From Methylolobus aquaticus (lineage in GTDB: Bacteria > Pseudomonadota > Gammaproteobacteria > Methylococcales > Methylococcaceae): DNA of 64,000 nucleotides. Where the stretch lies: contig SEYW01000006.1 of NCBI GenBank assembly GCA_004168015.1, positions 35,538 through 99,537 on the forward strand, given 5' to 3'. Within the stretch, counting starts at the first letter, position 1; each line of letters begins with the position of its first letter. The notes beneath the pieces are model-generated. The model ran no database searches and was not told the DNA's origin. It saw nothing but the letters and a program-made list of their open reading frames with translations. Shown here one piece after another: positions 1-9,266 of this stretch. The translations under genes were made by a program, and so were the position numbers.

Positions 1-1
1 C

Positions 2-124
2 AAGGTGGTCGACGGAGTGGAAATGCTGGTACAACTGGCCATGCAGATCTTCGAGGCATGGACCGGAATCTCCCCTGATGAGGCCGTGTTTCAGAAGGCC
101 GTGGCGGCAGCTTTGGCGGAGTAA
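2..124 (+). CDS. C-terminal fragment, probably shikimate dehydrogenase
   Basis: The window opens inside an open frame that ends at the TAA at 122-124 and gives about 40 residues. The segment with VDGVEMLVQLA followed by FEAWTGISPD resembles the C-terminal helices of AroE-family shikimate dehydrogenases, which usually read DGLGML..QA..FELWTG..P. AroE reduces 3-dehydroshikimate to shikimate in aromatic amino acid synthesis. Only the tail is visible, so neither the catalytic Lys/Asp pair nor the NADP site can be checked. Another AroE-like or quinate/shikimate enzyme is equally possible. Confidence 0.45.
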   Translation, partial: KVVDGVEMLVQLAMQIFEAWTGISPDEAVFQKAVAAALAE

Positions 125-417
125 TTCGGACGGTAAATCCGTCAAGGACCACGCAACCGAGCGCATAGGTGTGGGCACTGCGTCGGTATGACCCGGGCGC
201 GAGCACTGCCGCAGATGGCTTTATCAGTCGGCTGTCTCCGCTCGTTCGCATCAGCCTTTTGGCGTAAACTTGGCTCGCGCGCAACGGGTGGCACGACGGA
301 ATTCCGGAGCCTGCGGGCCCCCGGTGAGGCGCGCCTCGGCGCCGATCTGCGCTGCTGCCAGCCTGGCAGGAAAGGTGAATTTGCGCTCGACCCAGGGGGC
401 CCCGCCCTAGACCCATC
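125..417. other. intergenic region before the CheB/CheR fusion
   Basis: No convincing gene. A small hairpin (GACGG, loop TAAAT, CCGTC, 129-143) directly follows the upstream stop codon and may be a weak terminator, but it has no T tract. No clear promoter was recognised for the downstream gene. Confidence 0.3.
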
Positions 418-3360
418 ATGATCACTGAGACTCAGAAGGACGACCGCCGAGCGCCAGGCCCACCCGATCGCTTTGGTGGACATGTCGTTTGTATTGGCGC
501 CTCCGCAGGCGGCCTGGACGCACTCGAGAAATTCTTCGACGCCTGCCCCGTCGAGACTGGCGCTGCTTTCGTCGTGATCCAGCATCTGTCGCCGGACCAC
601 AAAAGCATGATGAGCAACCTGCTGGCGCGGCACACGCTGATGCCGGTCAAGCTCGTCGAAGAAGGCATGCGGCTCGAGGCCAATCAGATCTATCTGATAC
701 CACCGGGCGCGATCATGCATGCCAGCGCCGGTTGTCTGCACCTTACGCCGAAGAACCCCCGCGGGCTGACGCTGCCGATCGATATCTTTTTTGCATCGTT
801 GTCGGATGTTTACGGTCCGAACGCCGTCGGCGTGATCTTGTCGGGCACCGGAACGGATGGCACCCGCGGGGCACGGGCGATCAACGCGGCGGGCGGGTTT
901 TTGATGGCCCAGGATCCGGACTCCGCGAAATTCGACGGCATGCCGCGCTCCGCAATTGCGACCGGCGTCGTCGATGCGATCCTGCCGGTCGAGGACTTAC
1001 CGGGCCGTCTGATCGCGCATATCCAGAAACTACCGTACGACGTTGCCAAAGCGGCGCCCAAGGTCGTGCCCTATCAGGCCATGCCTTACGACCAGGTGTT
1101 CGCTGCGATTTTGCAGTTGCTGCACCAAGTGTGCAGTATCGACTTTTCGGAGTACAAGCCGGCCACGGTCCTGCGGCGTATCGAGCGGCGCATGCAGGTC
1201 CTGCGCATTGGCGAACTCTACCAATACCTCGACCTGCTGGAATCGGACCGCAGCGAAATTCTCGCCCTGCGGCGCGAAATGCTGATCGCCGTGACCAGTT
1301 TCTTTCGCGACCCGGAGGCCTTCGCGTTGCTGTCGGAGAAGGTCATCTCGCCAATGGTCGCCGCCAAGGAACGGGGCGATACGGTACGCGTCTGGACCGC
1401 CGGCGTGGCCACCGGCGAGGAAGCCTATACGCTCACCATGCTGTTCATCGAGGCCTTCGAGCGGGAGCGACGCTGGCCCAACCTGAAGGTCTTCGCGACG
1501 GACGTCGACCAACAATGCATCGAGACGGCCGGTGCCGGTCAATACCCGGAATCCGCCGCGGCGGAACTCTCGCCCGAGCGCCTGGAGCGTTTCTTTGTCC
1601 GCCGGGGCGACACCTTCGTCGTCAAGAACGAGTTGCGGCAGTGCATCGTGTTCGCGCGCCACAACGTCTTGGCCGACCCGCCGTTCACGCGCATGGATCT
1701 GGTGGTTTGCCGAAACACGCTGATCTATTTCAAGTCAACCGCACAGGAGCGTGTGCTGCGGGCGCTGCAATACGCCGTCAAACAAGGCGGCGCGCTGATG
1801 CTCGGTTCCAGTGAATCCCTTTCGGCCGTGTCTGAAGGACTGGAACCGATCAATGCCAAACACAAGCTGTTCCGGCGCAAAGGCGCCCTGTCGCTGCCGT
1901 TCATGGACCACAAGACAGGAACGGTTTATGCGCCGCCCGGACGCAGCGCCGCCGTGCCGGGTGCCTACCGGAACCGGCGTGCTCCGGTCGACAACGCCGT
2001 CGCCGATGCCGGCATGACCACCCTGCTGGGACTGTTCGCGCCACCGTCCGTCATCGTCAATCAACAGCACGAGGTCGTGCATCTTTACGGTGACGTGAAC
2101 CCCTACCTGCAGACCCGCGAGGGCGCGGCCAGTCTGTCGGTCGACCGCCTGTTGCCGGACGCCCTCATCCCGGTCGCCTCGGCCCTGTTGTACAAATCCG
2201 GCCGCGACCAAAGCTCGATCGTTTCCGACGTGGTCGAGGCGCAGCTGATCAACGGCCAGCGGCGCCGGCTGCGACTGTCCGCACATCCGCTGCAGGGGGA
2301 CAAGGAAGAGCACCGCGTCCTGTTGTGCTTCCAGGAAGAAGCAGGAGATGAGCGGAACGGGGAAGTCGAAGCGGTCAATGTCGATGCGGAAACGCTCGCC
2401 CGGGTCCAGGTGCTCGAACGCGAACTCGCGGCCACGCGCGAAAGCCTGCAGGCGACCATCGAGGAGCTCGAAACCTCGAATGAAGAACTCCAGGCAACCA
2501 ACGAAGAGCTGATGGCATCCAACGAGGAACTGCAAAGTTCGAACGAGGAATTGCAATCGGTCAACGAAGAGATGAGTACGGTCAACGCTGAATTCCAGGA
2601 GAAGCTCCTCCTGTTGAACCGCATCAACGCCGACCTCGACGGGATGGCCAAGGCGGCCGGAGTGGCCTCTGTCTTCGTCAATTCCCAACTGCAAATCACG
2701 CGGTTCAGCCCGGATGCGACCCAGATCTTCAAGCTGCGCGAGTCCGATCTCGGCCGGCCGCTGGACGACATTACGCACCGCCTGAACTACCCCGGTCTGA
2801 TGGCGGACCTCGAAAACACACTGCGTACCGAACGGATGACCGAACGCGAGGTATCCTCGGCCACCGACGCGGCGGCCTATCTGGTCCGCATTCTGCCGTA
2901 CATGATCCCGTCGACGACGGACCGCGGCGCCGTCGCGACCTTCATCGATGTGACTGCCTTTCACGATGCGAAGCGACTGCAGGCGATCCTCGATGCCCTG
3001 CCCGAACACATCGCGGTGGTCGATCCCACCGGCACCATCGTCGTCATCAATGCTGCCTGGCGCCGCTTTGCCCAGGCCAATGGTGATCCCGACCTGATCC
3101 ACTCGGGACTCGGCGCCAACTATCTCGATGTCTGCCGGACGCAAGACGGTCAGGATAGAGAAATCGCCGAACGCGCGTATCAGGGCTTGCGCAGGGTCCT
3201 GGAAGGGTCTCTGCCCCACTTTTCGCTTGAGTATCCGTGTCACTCGCCGACCGAGGAACGTTGGTTCCTGATGAACGTGGCGCGGCTCATGGGGGAGGAA
3301 CTGGGCGCCGTGATCAGCCACGTGAACATCAGCGCCTGGCAACGCGGAACACCGCGATGA
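418..3360 (+). CDS. CheB-CheR-PAS fusion protein (methylesterase/methyltransferase hybrid)
   Basis: A 980-residue cytoplasmic signalling protein. Residues about 20-205 form a CheB methylesterase domain with the expected triad: Ser29 in GASAGG, His56 in QHLSPDH and Asp147 in GTGTDGTRGA. Residues about 215-490 form a CheR-type SAM methyltransferase (AGVATGEEAYT, DLVVCRNTLIYF). A Glu-rich coiled coil of SNEELQ-type repeats (about 655-740) links to two C-terminal PAS-like regions (about 745-860 and 870-975). The N-terminus starts almost directly in the CheB catalytic domain, so the receiver domain that activates classical CheB is absent. No methyl-accepting receptor, cheA or cheW lies nearby. The family is often paired with hybrid kinases, and one follows at once. 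Domain calls are firm; the signal and target are unknown. Confidence 0.9.
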   Translation: MITETQKDDRRAPGPPDRFGGHVVCIGASAGGLDALEKFFDACPVETGAAFVVIQHLSPDHKSMMSNLLARHTLMPVKLVEEGMRLEANQIYLIPPGAIMHASAGCLHLTPKNPRGLTLPIDIFFASLSDVYGPNAVGVILSGTGTDGTRGARAINAAGGFLMAQDPDSAKFDGMPRSAIATGVVDAILPVEDLPGRLIAHIQKLPYDVAKAAPKVVPYQAMPYDQVFAAILQLLHQVCSIDFSEYKPATVLRRIERRMQVLRIGELYQYLDLLESDRSEILALRREMLIAVTSFFRDPEAFALLSEKVISPMVAAKERGDTVRVWTAGVATGEEAYTLTMLFIEAFERERRWPNLKVFATDVDQQCIETAGAGQYPESAAAELSPERLERFFVRRGDTFVVKNELRQCIVFARHNVLADPPFTRMDLVVCRNTLIYFKSTAQERVLRALQYAVKQGGALMLGSSESLSAVSEGLEPINAKHKLFRRKGALSLPFMDHKTGTVYAPPGRSAAVPGAYRNRRAPVDNAVADAGMTTLLGLFAPPSVIVNQQHEVVHLYGDVNPYLQTREGAASLSVDRLLPDALIPVASALLYKSGRDQSSIVSDVVEAQLINGQRRRLRLSAHPLQGDKEEHRVLLCFQEEAGDERNGEVEAVNVDAETLARVQVLERELAATRESLQATIEELETSNEELQATNEELMASNEELQSSNEELQSVNEEMSTVNAEFQEKLLLLNRINADLDGMAKAAGVASVFVNSQLQITRFSPDATQIFKLRESDLGRPLDDITHRLNYPGLMADLENTLRTERMTEREVSSATDAAAYLVRILPYMIPSTTDRGAVATFIDVTAFHDAKRLQAILDALPEHIAVVDPTGTIVVINAAWRRFAQANGDPDLIHSGLGANYLDVCRTQDGQDREIAERAYQGLRRVLEGSLPHFSLEYPCHSPTEERWFLMNVARLMGEELGAVISHVNISAWQRGTPR

Positions 3361-3538
3361 CCGCCCCGACCTCTGCGGACAGCGGTCGCATGGAGCGCTC
3401 AGCATCCGGGAAAAGACACCCGATACACCTCGGGCATTCGATGTGGGCAAGCATGCGGGGCAACGCCTCAATCGTTGATATTGAAGCCGCCGCGCGTTGC
3501 GGTTACACGTTGGGCCGCGGCCGGACGGAGGCGAAGAC

Positions 3539-6454
3539 ATGACCAGCCGGTCCGTCAATCTCGATGCCTTGCGCCAGCGCGCCATGCGCGCCCTGGAGCA
3601 GAGCCAGGCGGATCTGGCAGACCCTGCCCTGACGAGCGAACTCGACCTTGCGCGGCTGATCGAGGAACTGCGCATCTATCAGACCGAGCTCGAAATCCAG
3701 AACCAGGAATTGTCCGCGGCGCAGGAGACCATCGTCGGCGCCCTCGCCCGCTATCGCACGCTGTTCGAAGATCTGCCCCTGCCCAGCGTCGTGGTGGACG
3801 ACAATGGATTCATCTCCGAGGCCAATAGCCGCGGCGTCGAGTTGCTCGGCCTGAGCCGCTCCTCGGCGCTGCAGCGCATGTCGGTTCTGCAATTCCTCGA
3901 CCTCCCCAACCGTAGCCGGTTGTATCCACTGCTGCGCCACAAGCGCTACGGTGATCCGGTTTGCGTCGGAATGCTACCGCTGCGTCTCCATCACAGTGGC
4001 GAGATCGTCTGCGACATTCATGTCATCAGTCTGCCCGAAGACTCTGCGCTCGGCGGCAAGACGCTGCTGGTTCTCGTCGATCAGACCACGACCCTCGCGC
4101 TGCGGGAACGCGAGCTCAATGAAGAACGCTATGAGCTGGCGAATCTCGCGAGCTTCTATGTGATCTGGGACTGGAACCTGATCACCGGACAGGTGTGGTG
4201 GAACAAGTCATTCGAGTCCACCTTCGGCTTCGACGCGGGTGAGCTGCACGCCAGCGCCGAAGCGCGCACGCTGCGTATCCATCCCGATGATCGCGCACGG
4301 GTCGAATCCGGTCTGCAGTCAGCGCTGGACTCCCGCGAAGAGACATGGTCCGAGGAGTACCGGTTCCGCCGTAAGGATGGCAGCTACGCCGACGTCGAAG
4401 ACCGCTGCGTGATTCTCCGCGACGGGCGGGGCAAAGCGATCCGCATCGTCGGCGGCATCCGCGACATCACCGAGCGCAAGCGATCGGAGCAATCCCTGAG
4501 GTTCAGCCAGTTCGTGCTGGAGCGGGTCACCGACGCCGTCTACTGGATCCGCAGCGATGGCTCGTTCCTCTATGTCAACGAATCGGCCAGCCGCATGCTG
4601 GGCTATCCGCGGGACACGCTGCTGCATATGGTGGTCGCGGATCTGAATCCCGCCGTGCACGGCGCAGCGTGGGAAGCGCACTGGGCCGCGCTCAAGGAAC
4701 AGGGCGCCATCCTGCTCGAAACCACGCATCGCACCCGCGACGGGCGGCTGCTCCCGGTCGAGGTGAGCGCCAATTTCATCTCCTACGAGGGGCTGGACTA
4801 CAACTGCGCGATCGTTCGGGACATATCGAGCCGCAAGGCCGCCGAGCATCAACTCGTCGTCGCGGCCAACCGCTACGCCAAGATGCTCAGCACGACCAGC
4901 GACGCATTCTGGCTCGTCGACTGGGCCACGGGACGCCTGCTCGATGTCAACGACACGGCCGTCCGCATGAGCGGCTACTCGCGGGGTGAACTGCTGACGA
5001 TGCGGATCTCGGACCTCGACGCCCGCTTCTCCGGACCCGAAATCGCTGCCGTCTCGGAGCAGGTTGTCAGCCAGGGGTGGCAACTGTTCGAGACGCAACA
5101 CCGAACCCGGGACGGCCGGATCATCGATGTCGAGGTCAGCACCTCGCACGACGCCGAGACGGGAACAATGGTCGCGTTCCTACGCGACATCAGCGAGCGG
5201 AAGCGGACCGAACGCGAAATTCGCGAACTCAACGCCCATCTGGAGCAACGGGTTGCGGAACGGACCGTCGAGCTGGCGAGTGCTCGGGACGCAGCCGAGT
5301 CCGCCAATCGCGCCAAGAGCGCGTTCCTGGCCAACATGAGCCACGAAATACGGACGCCCATGAACGCGATCCTCGGTCTGGGGCACTTGTTGCGGCAAGA
5401 TCCGCTAACCGCGACCCAGGCCGACCGACTGGCCAAGATCGAGGCTGCCGCCAATCACCTGATGGGGCTGCTGAAGGACATTCTCGAACTCTCGAAGATC
5501 GAAGCGGAGCGCCTGGTTCTGGAGCAGACCCGGTTCTCGCTCGCGGTGCTGCTCGACGAGGTCCACGGAATCATCGCGCACGAGGCCGCCAACAAGGGGC
5601 TGGCTGTCATCGTCGAGCGCAGCGACGCACCGGCCTGGCTGACGGGCGACCCGACCCGGCTCCGGCAGGCTCTCCTCAACTACACCAGTAACGCCGTCAA
5701 GTTCACGGAGCAGGGCGAGATCCGCATCCGCGCCCGCTTGTTCGAGGAACACGACGACACCGTGGTGGTCCGTTTCGAGGTCGAGGACAGCGGGCCGGGT
5801 CTCGCACCCGCCGATTGCGAACGGCTCTTCGACGCTTTCGTGCAGGCGGACGTCTCCACGACCCGGCGGCACGGGGGCACCGGTCTGGGGCTGACGATCA
5901 CACGCCGCCTCGCGCGCCTGATGGGCGGTGAAGCCGGAGTCGACACGCAACTCGGACGGGGCAGCACGTTCTGGTTCACCGCATCCCTGAGAAAAGGTCA
6001 GGCGCCGGAGTTCCGCTGGGAGGACGCCGACCATCGGGAACCCGGCGATATCCTTCGGCAGCAACACCGCGACGCACGCATCCTGCTGGTCGAGGACAAC
6101 CTGATCAACCGGGAGGTCGCTCTGGAGCTGCTGCTCAGCGCCGGCCTGCGAGTCGACACCGCCGAGGACGGCAACGCAGCCGTTACCCGTTGCCGGGCTG
6201 CGACCTACGCACTGGTTCTGATGGATTTGCAGATGCCGGTGATGGATGGGTTCGAAGCAACCCGCGCCATCAGGGCGCTGCCGACCGGATCTTCCGTTCC
6301 GATCCTGGCGATGACCGCCAACGCGTTCGAAAACGAACGCAGCCTATGCGCTGCCGCGGGCATGAACGATTTCATCGCCAAACCCTTCAAGCAGAACGAT
6401 CTGTACAAGTTGCTGCTGCGCTGGCTCCCGGCTACGAGGCCGGCGAGTCACTGA
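3539..6454 (+). CDS. multi-PAS hybrid sensor histidine kinase with C-terminal receiver
   Basis: The start at 3539 is preferred because GGAGG lies just upstream; an in-frame TTG at 3497 is the alternative. The 971-residue product has an N-terminal coiled region, four PAS/PAC units (about 70-190, 200-320, 325-445, 450-570), a HisKA domain with phospho-acceptor His602 in SHEIRTPMN, and a HATPase domain (NYTSNAVKFTE, DSGPGLAP, GGTGLGLTI). It ends in a receiver with Asp896 in LMDLQMPVMDG. No membrane segment or signal peptide is seen, so it should sense a cytoplasmic cue, with PAS domains binding haem, flavin or a small ligand. It follows the CheB/CheR fusion by 178 bases and probably works with it. 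There is no phosphotransfer or DNA-binding partner nearby. Confidence 0.9.
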   Translation: MTSRSVNLDALRQRAMRALEQSQADLADPALTSELDLARLIEELRIYQTELEIQNQELSAAQETIVGALARYRTLFEDLPLPSVVVDDNGFISEANSRGVELLGLSRSSALQRMSVLQFLDLPNRSRLYPLLRHKRYGDPVCVGMLPLRLHHSGEIVCDIHVISLPEDSALGGKTLLVLVDQTTTLALRERELNEERYELANLASFYVIWDWNLITGQVWWNKSFESTFGFDAGELHASAEARTLRIHPDDRARVESGLQSALDSREETWSEEYRFRRKDGSYADVEDRCVILRDGRGKAIRIVGGIRDITERKRSEQSLRFSQFVLERVTDAVYWIRSDGSFLYVNESASRMLGYPRDTLLHMVVADLNPAVHGAAWEAHWAALKEQGAILLETTHRTRDGRLLPVEVSANFISYEGLDYNCAIVRDISSRKAAEHQLVVAANRYAKMLSTTSDAFWLVDWATGRLLDVNDTAVRMSGYSRGELLTMRISDLDARFSGPEIAAVSEQVVSQGWQLFETQHRTRDGRIIDVEVSTSHDAETGTMVAFLRDISERKRTEREIRELNAHLEQRVAERTVELASARDAAESANRAKSAFLANMSHEIRTPMNAILGLGHLLRQDPLTATQADRLAKIEAAANHLMGLLKDILELSKIEAERLVLEQTRFSLAVLLDEVHGIIAHEAANKGLAVIVERSDAPAWLTGDPTRLRQALLNYTSNAVKFTEQGEIRIRARLFEEHDDTVVVRFEVEDSGPGLAPADCERLFDAFVQADVSTTRRHGGTGLGLTITRRLARLMGGEAGVDTQLGRGSTFWFTASLRKGQAPEFRWEDADHREPGDILRQQHRDARILLVEDNLINREVALELLLSAGLRVDTAEDGNAAVTRCRAATYALVLMDLQMPVMDGFEATRAIRALPTGSSVPILAMTANAFENERSLCAAAGMNDFIAKPFKQNDLYKLLLRWLPATRPASH

Positions 6455-6638
6455 CGGGCGCGTGTCAGCGCGCTCGAATGTGCAGGAGCAGCACGTCGCC
6501 TGGCGCAACGCCCCGCGCTCGGTTCAGCGCCACACCATAAACTCCGTGACACGCGCTGCAGAGTGTGCTGTGATCCGCCGTTCCGCGGGCGGGCGGACGT
6601 ACTATCCAAAACGATGGCTCCCAACTGGAGGCACTCGC

Positions 6639-9209
6639 ATGATCACCGCGAACTCGACACCGCTGCGCATCACGCTCACGCTCTGCCTGGCCGCTGTTCT
6701 GACGATGCTGCTCGCGCTCGGTAGTGTGGTCGCAGCCCCCGCCGCTCCCGATCCCTTGGGGCCTGTTAGGCAGCCGAGCCTATCGCCGGAACTTTCAGGG
6801 GAATGGCGGACGGGCGAGTTCAGGGGCCGCATGCTGCCCTACCGCGTCGTCGGTGGCCTGGCACTGTTCGAGGGGGATATCGTGCTGGGACCGGCCTCGG
6901 AGCTTGAGACCCCGCTCACGCCGCCGGATGCCATCGCCCCAATGAGCATCGGTGTGGCCCATAACGGCTTCCTGTGGCCCAAGACCGGCGCCGCCTACCG
7001 CGTGCCTTACACCATCACTTACGGCAACGACGCCATACCGACGGCGATCGACCAGTTCAACGCGACCTTCGCGGGCCTGATCCAGTGGGTACCACGGGCC
7101 GGGGAAGCCGACTACGTGGACTTCAACCTCGATCCCAACGACTTCAGCGGCGGCGGCTATTCGGCCGTGGGTCGCGTTGGCGGCAAGCAGACGCTGGGCG
7201 GCTCCATCCAGCAGTCCGTACCGACCCTGCTGCACGAGATGGGGCATGCCATCGGCCTGTGGCACGAGCAGTCCCGCAGCGACCGCGACGCGTACCTGAC
7301 CGTCCAGACTGTCAACCTCATCAAGCGCGAGAAGCTCAACTTCGACACGCTATTGGACAACGCCGAGAACCTCGGCCTGTTCGATTACCGCTCGGTGATG
7401 ATGTACCACCCGTATGTGTTTACGAAGAACGGGGCGCCGACGTTGGAGACGATTCCCTCGGGGATTCCACTGACCAATACGGAGGGTTACTCGGTCGGGG
7501 ATATCGACGGGGTCAAGCGGCTGTACAACGCTGCGCCGACATTGGTCACGGTGACCAGCAACCCGCCCGGATTGCAGGTCATCGTCGACGGCGTCACGAT
7601 CACGACCCCGCAGACCTTCAATTTCGCGCTGAACTCGACGCATACCCTGAGCGTGGCATCGGCGCCGCAGGCCCTGGGCCAGCTCGCCTACACCTTCGGT
7701 CGCTGGAACGACAGTATGAACCGGACTCACACGATCAACGTGGTGCCCGGCAACGGCCTGCGAGGGTCGCCCGCCACATCGCCCGCCACGACGGTCTACA
7801 GCGCCGAATTTCGGGAACTGCTTCCGTTCAGCCCCTGGATTTACCCGCCCGGCTCGGGATCGCTTTCCGCGAACCCAGCCCCAAAGAGCTATCCACCGCT
7901 GGCCGGCCAGTACCATATCCGCCGCCAGGCCGTGACCCTGCAGGCCACGCCCGCTCCGGGCTACAGCTATTACCGGACGTACACGGGCTATGACCGGGCG
8001 ACCAGCGTCAACCCCAAACGCACCACCGATTTCTGGCCGCAGTATGCCTACTTCACACCCGACCCCATCGTTCGCTTCTCGACCAATCCGGCGGGTCTCG
8101 GGGTGTGGATCGATGTGCTGGACAACCGCGGGCTGCTGCACTGGTACGGACCGGTCAACCAGTCCCGCTTCTACCCGGCTGACGGGAACTGGTCGCCGGG
8201 TTCCGTGCACGCGATTGACATTCTGGACTCTCCGTACAGCCCTTACACGTGGACGATCCGTTACCCGTGGCTGAACTGGAGCGACGGTGGCGCGCGCGCG
8301 CACACCGTCACGATTCCCAGTGGCAACCGGACGATCACGGCCAACTACGGGGCGGCCCAGATGTACGTCGAGACGCGCGCAACCGGCGGCGCGTATTGGT
8401 ACTGCGGCGGCGGCGTGACCGTCACGCCGGCGTCCGGCGACGGGTTCTATACGAAGGGCAGTTCCGTGACCGTGTCGCAGACCGCCTGGCCCGGCTGGGT
8501 GTTCACCGGCTGGAAGGGCGACCTGAGCGGTGCCGGCAACCCGCGGACGATTACCGTCAACGATGAGCAGCTGATACTCGCCGACTACAACACCATTGCC
8601 GCCCCGCTGGGAATCGGGGGCTTCACCCCGGAGTCGGCCGTCGTCGGAGGAAGCGGCTTTACGCTGACCATCACCGGCAGTGGGTTCACCGCGAACAGCA
8701 TCGCCTATGTGAACGGCTCGTTGCGATCGGGTGTGACGTATGTCGATACCAACACGCTGCGTGTTCCGATCTCCAGCGTCGACATCGCGCAGACCGGCGC
8801 ATTCCAGGTCCGGGTCGAAAACTTTCCCCCGGGTTCGTCGTGCTCGGCCGCCGCCGTCAAGAGCTTCTTCGTGCGGTCGACTTCAGCCCAACCGCTGGCG
8901 GCCACCACGCCATCCGCGCTAACCTTCGCCCCGCGGGCTGTCGGGACGACCAGCGCCGCCCAGACGGTCACCCTGAGCAACACCGGAAATCGTCGGATGG
9001 GCCTCTACAACGTGTCCGTGGTCGGCACCCACGCGACCAATTTCATCCGCACCACGACCTGTGGCACCTCGCTGGCGGCCGGGGCATCCTGCACGATCAA
9101 CGTCAGCTTCAAACCCTCGGCTGCGGGCAATCGCTCTGCGCAACTGATCCTCGTCAGCAGCGCCTTTGACAGCCCGCGCACACTGCCCTTGGCGGGCACG
9201 GGGCAGTAA
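6639..9209 (+). CDS. secreted astacin-family zinc metalloprotease with C-terminal adhesion-type domains
   Basis: The start at 6639 is chosen because CTGGAGG precedes it and it opens a clear signal peptide (hydrophobic residues about 10-33, then AAPAAP). The 856-residue protein has the astacin zinc signature HEMGHAIGLWHEQSRSDRD: ligands His199, His203 and His209, catalytic Glu200. A Met-turn (SVMMYHP) follows about 50 residues later. Beyond the protease come PEGA-like and InlB/Big-type repeat stretches with GW-rich sheets, an IPT/TIG-like segment (about 670-750), and a C-terminal choice-of-anchor-D (ASPM/Hydin-like) domain at about 755-856 with FAPRAVGTTS. It probably cleaves extracellular protein substrates. 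It stands alone, and a strong hairpin follows it. Confidence 0.88.
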   Translation: MITANSTPLRITLTLCLAAVLTMLLALGSVVAAPAAPDPLGPVRQPSLSPELSGEWRTGEFRGRMLPYRVVGGLALFEGDIVLGPASELETPLTPPDAIAPMSIGVAHNGFLWPKTGAAYRVPYTITYGNDAIPTAIDQFNATFAGLIQWVPRAGEADYVDFNLDPNDFSGGGYSAVGRVGGKQTLGGSIQQSVPTLLHEMGHAIGLWHEQSRSDRDAYLTVQTVNLIKREKLNFDTLLDNAENLGLFDYRSVMMYHPYVFTKNGAPTLETIPSGIPLTNTEGYSVGDIDGVKRLYNAAPTLVTVTSNPPGLQVIVDGVTITTPQTFNFALNSTHTLSVASAPQALGQLAYTFGRWNDSMNRTHTINVVPGNGLRGSPATSPATTVYSAEFRELLPFSPWIYPPGSGSLSANPAPKSYPPLAGQYHIRRQAVTLQATPAPGYSYYRTYTGYDRATSVNPKRTTDFWPQYAYFTPDPIVRFSTNPAGLGVWIDVLDNRGLLHWYGPVNQSRFYPADGNWSPGSVHAIDILDSPYSPYTWTIRYPWLNWSDGGARAHTVTIPSGNRTITANYGAAQMYVETRATGGAYWYCGGGVTVTPASGDGFYTKGSSVTVSQTAWPGWVFTGWKGDLSGAGNPRTITVNDEQLILADYNTIAAPLGIGGFTPESAVVGGSGFTLTITGSGFTANSIAYVNGSLRSGVTYVDTNTLRVPISSVDIAQTGAFQVRVENFPPGSSCSAAAVKSFFVRSTSAQPLAATTPSALTFAPRAVGTTSAAQTVTLSNTGNRRMGLYNVSVVGTHATNFIRTTTCGTSLAAGASCTINVSFKPSAAGNRSAQLILVSSAFDSPRTLPLAGTGQ

Positions 9210-9222
9210 CCCCTTCGGTAAC

Positions 9223-9258
9223 CCCGTGGCGCAGCGGTCTCTGCCGCCGCGCCACGGG
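9223..9258. terminator. hairpin between convergent genes
   Basis: A perfect 10-bp stem (CCCGTGGCGC at 9223-9232, GCGCCACGGG at 9249-9258) encloses a smaller inner GCGG/CCGC pairing. It lies between the metalloprotease and the convergent aldolase gene and could serve both strands. There is no clear T tract. Confidence 0.6.
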
Positions 9259-9266
9259 CCTAGTGC

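Noticed and set aside
188..421. Small plus-strand frame before the CheB/CheR gene
   Set aside because: Composition is Arg/Ala/Gly-rich without a recognisable family or ribosome site, and its end overlaps the start of the real gene.
1735..3675. 646-codon minus-strand frame opposite CheB/CheR
   Set aside because: It is antisense to strongly conserved CheR and PAS sequence, and the translation is Arg/Gln-rich with no domain. High GC keeps such antisense frames open.
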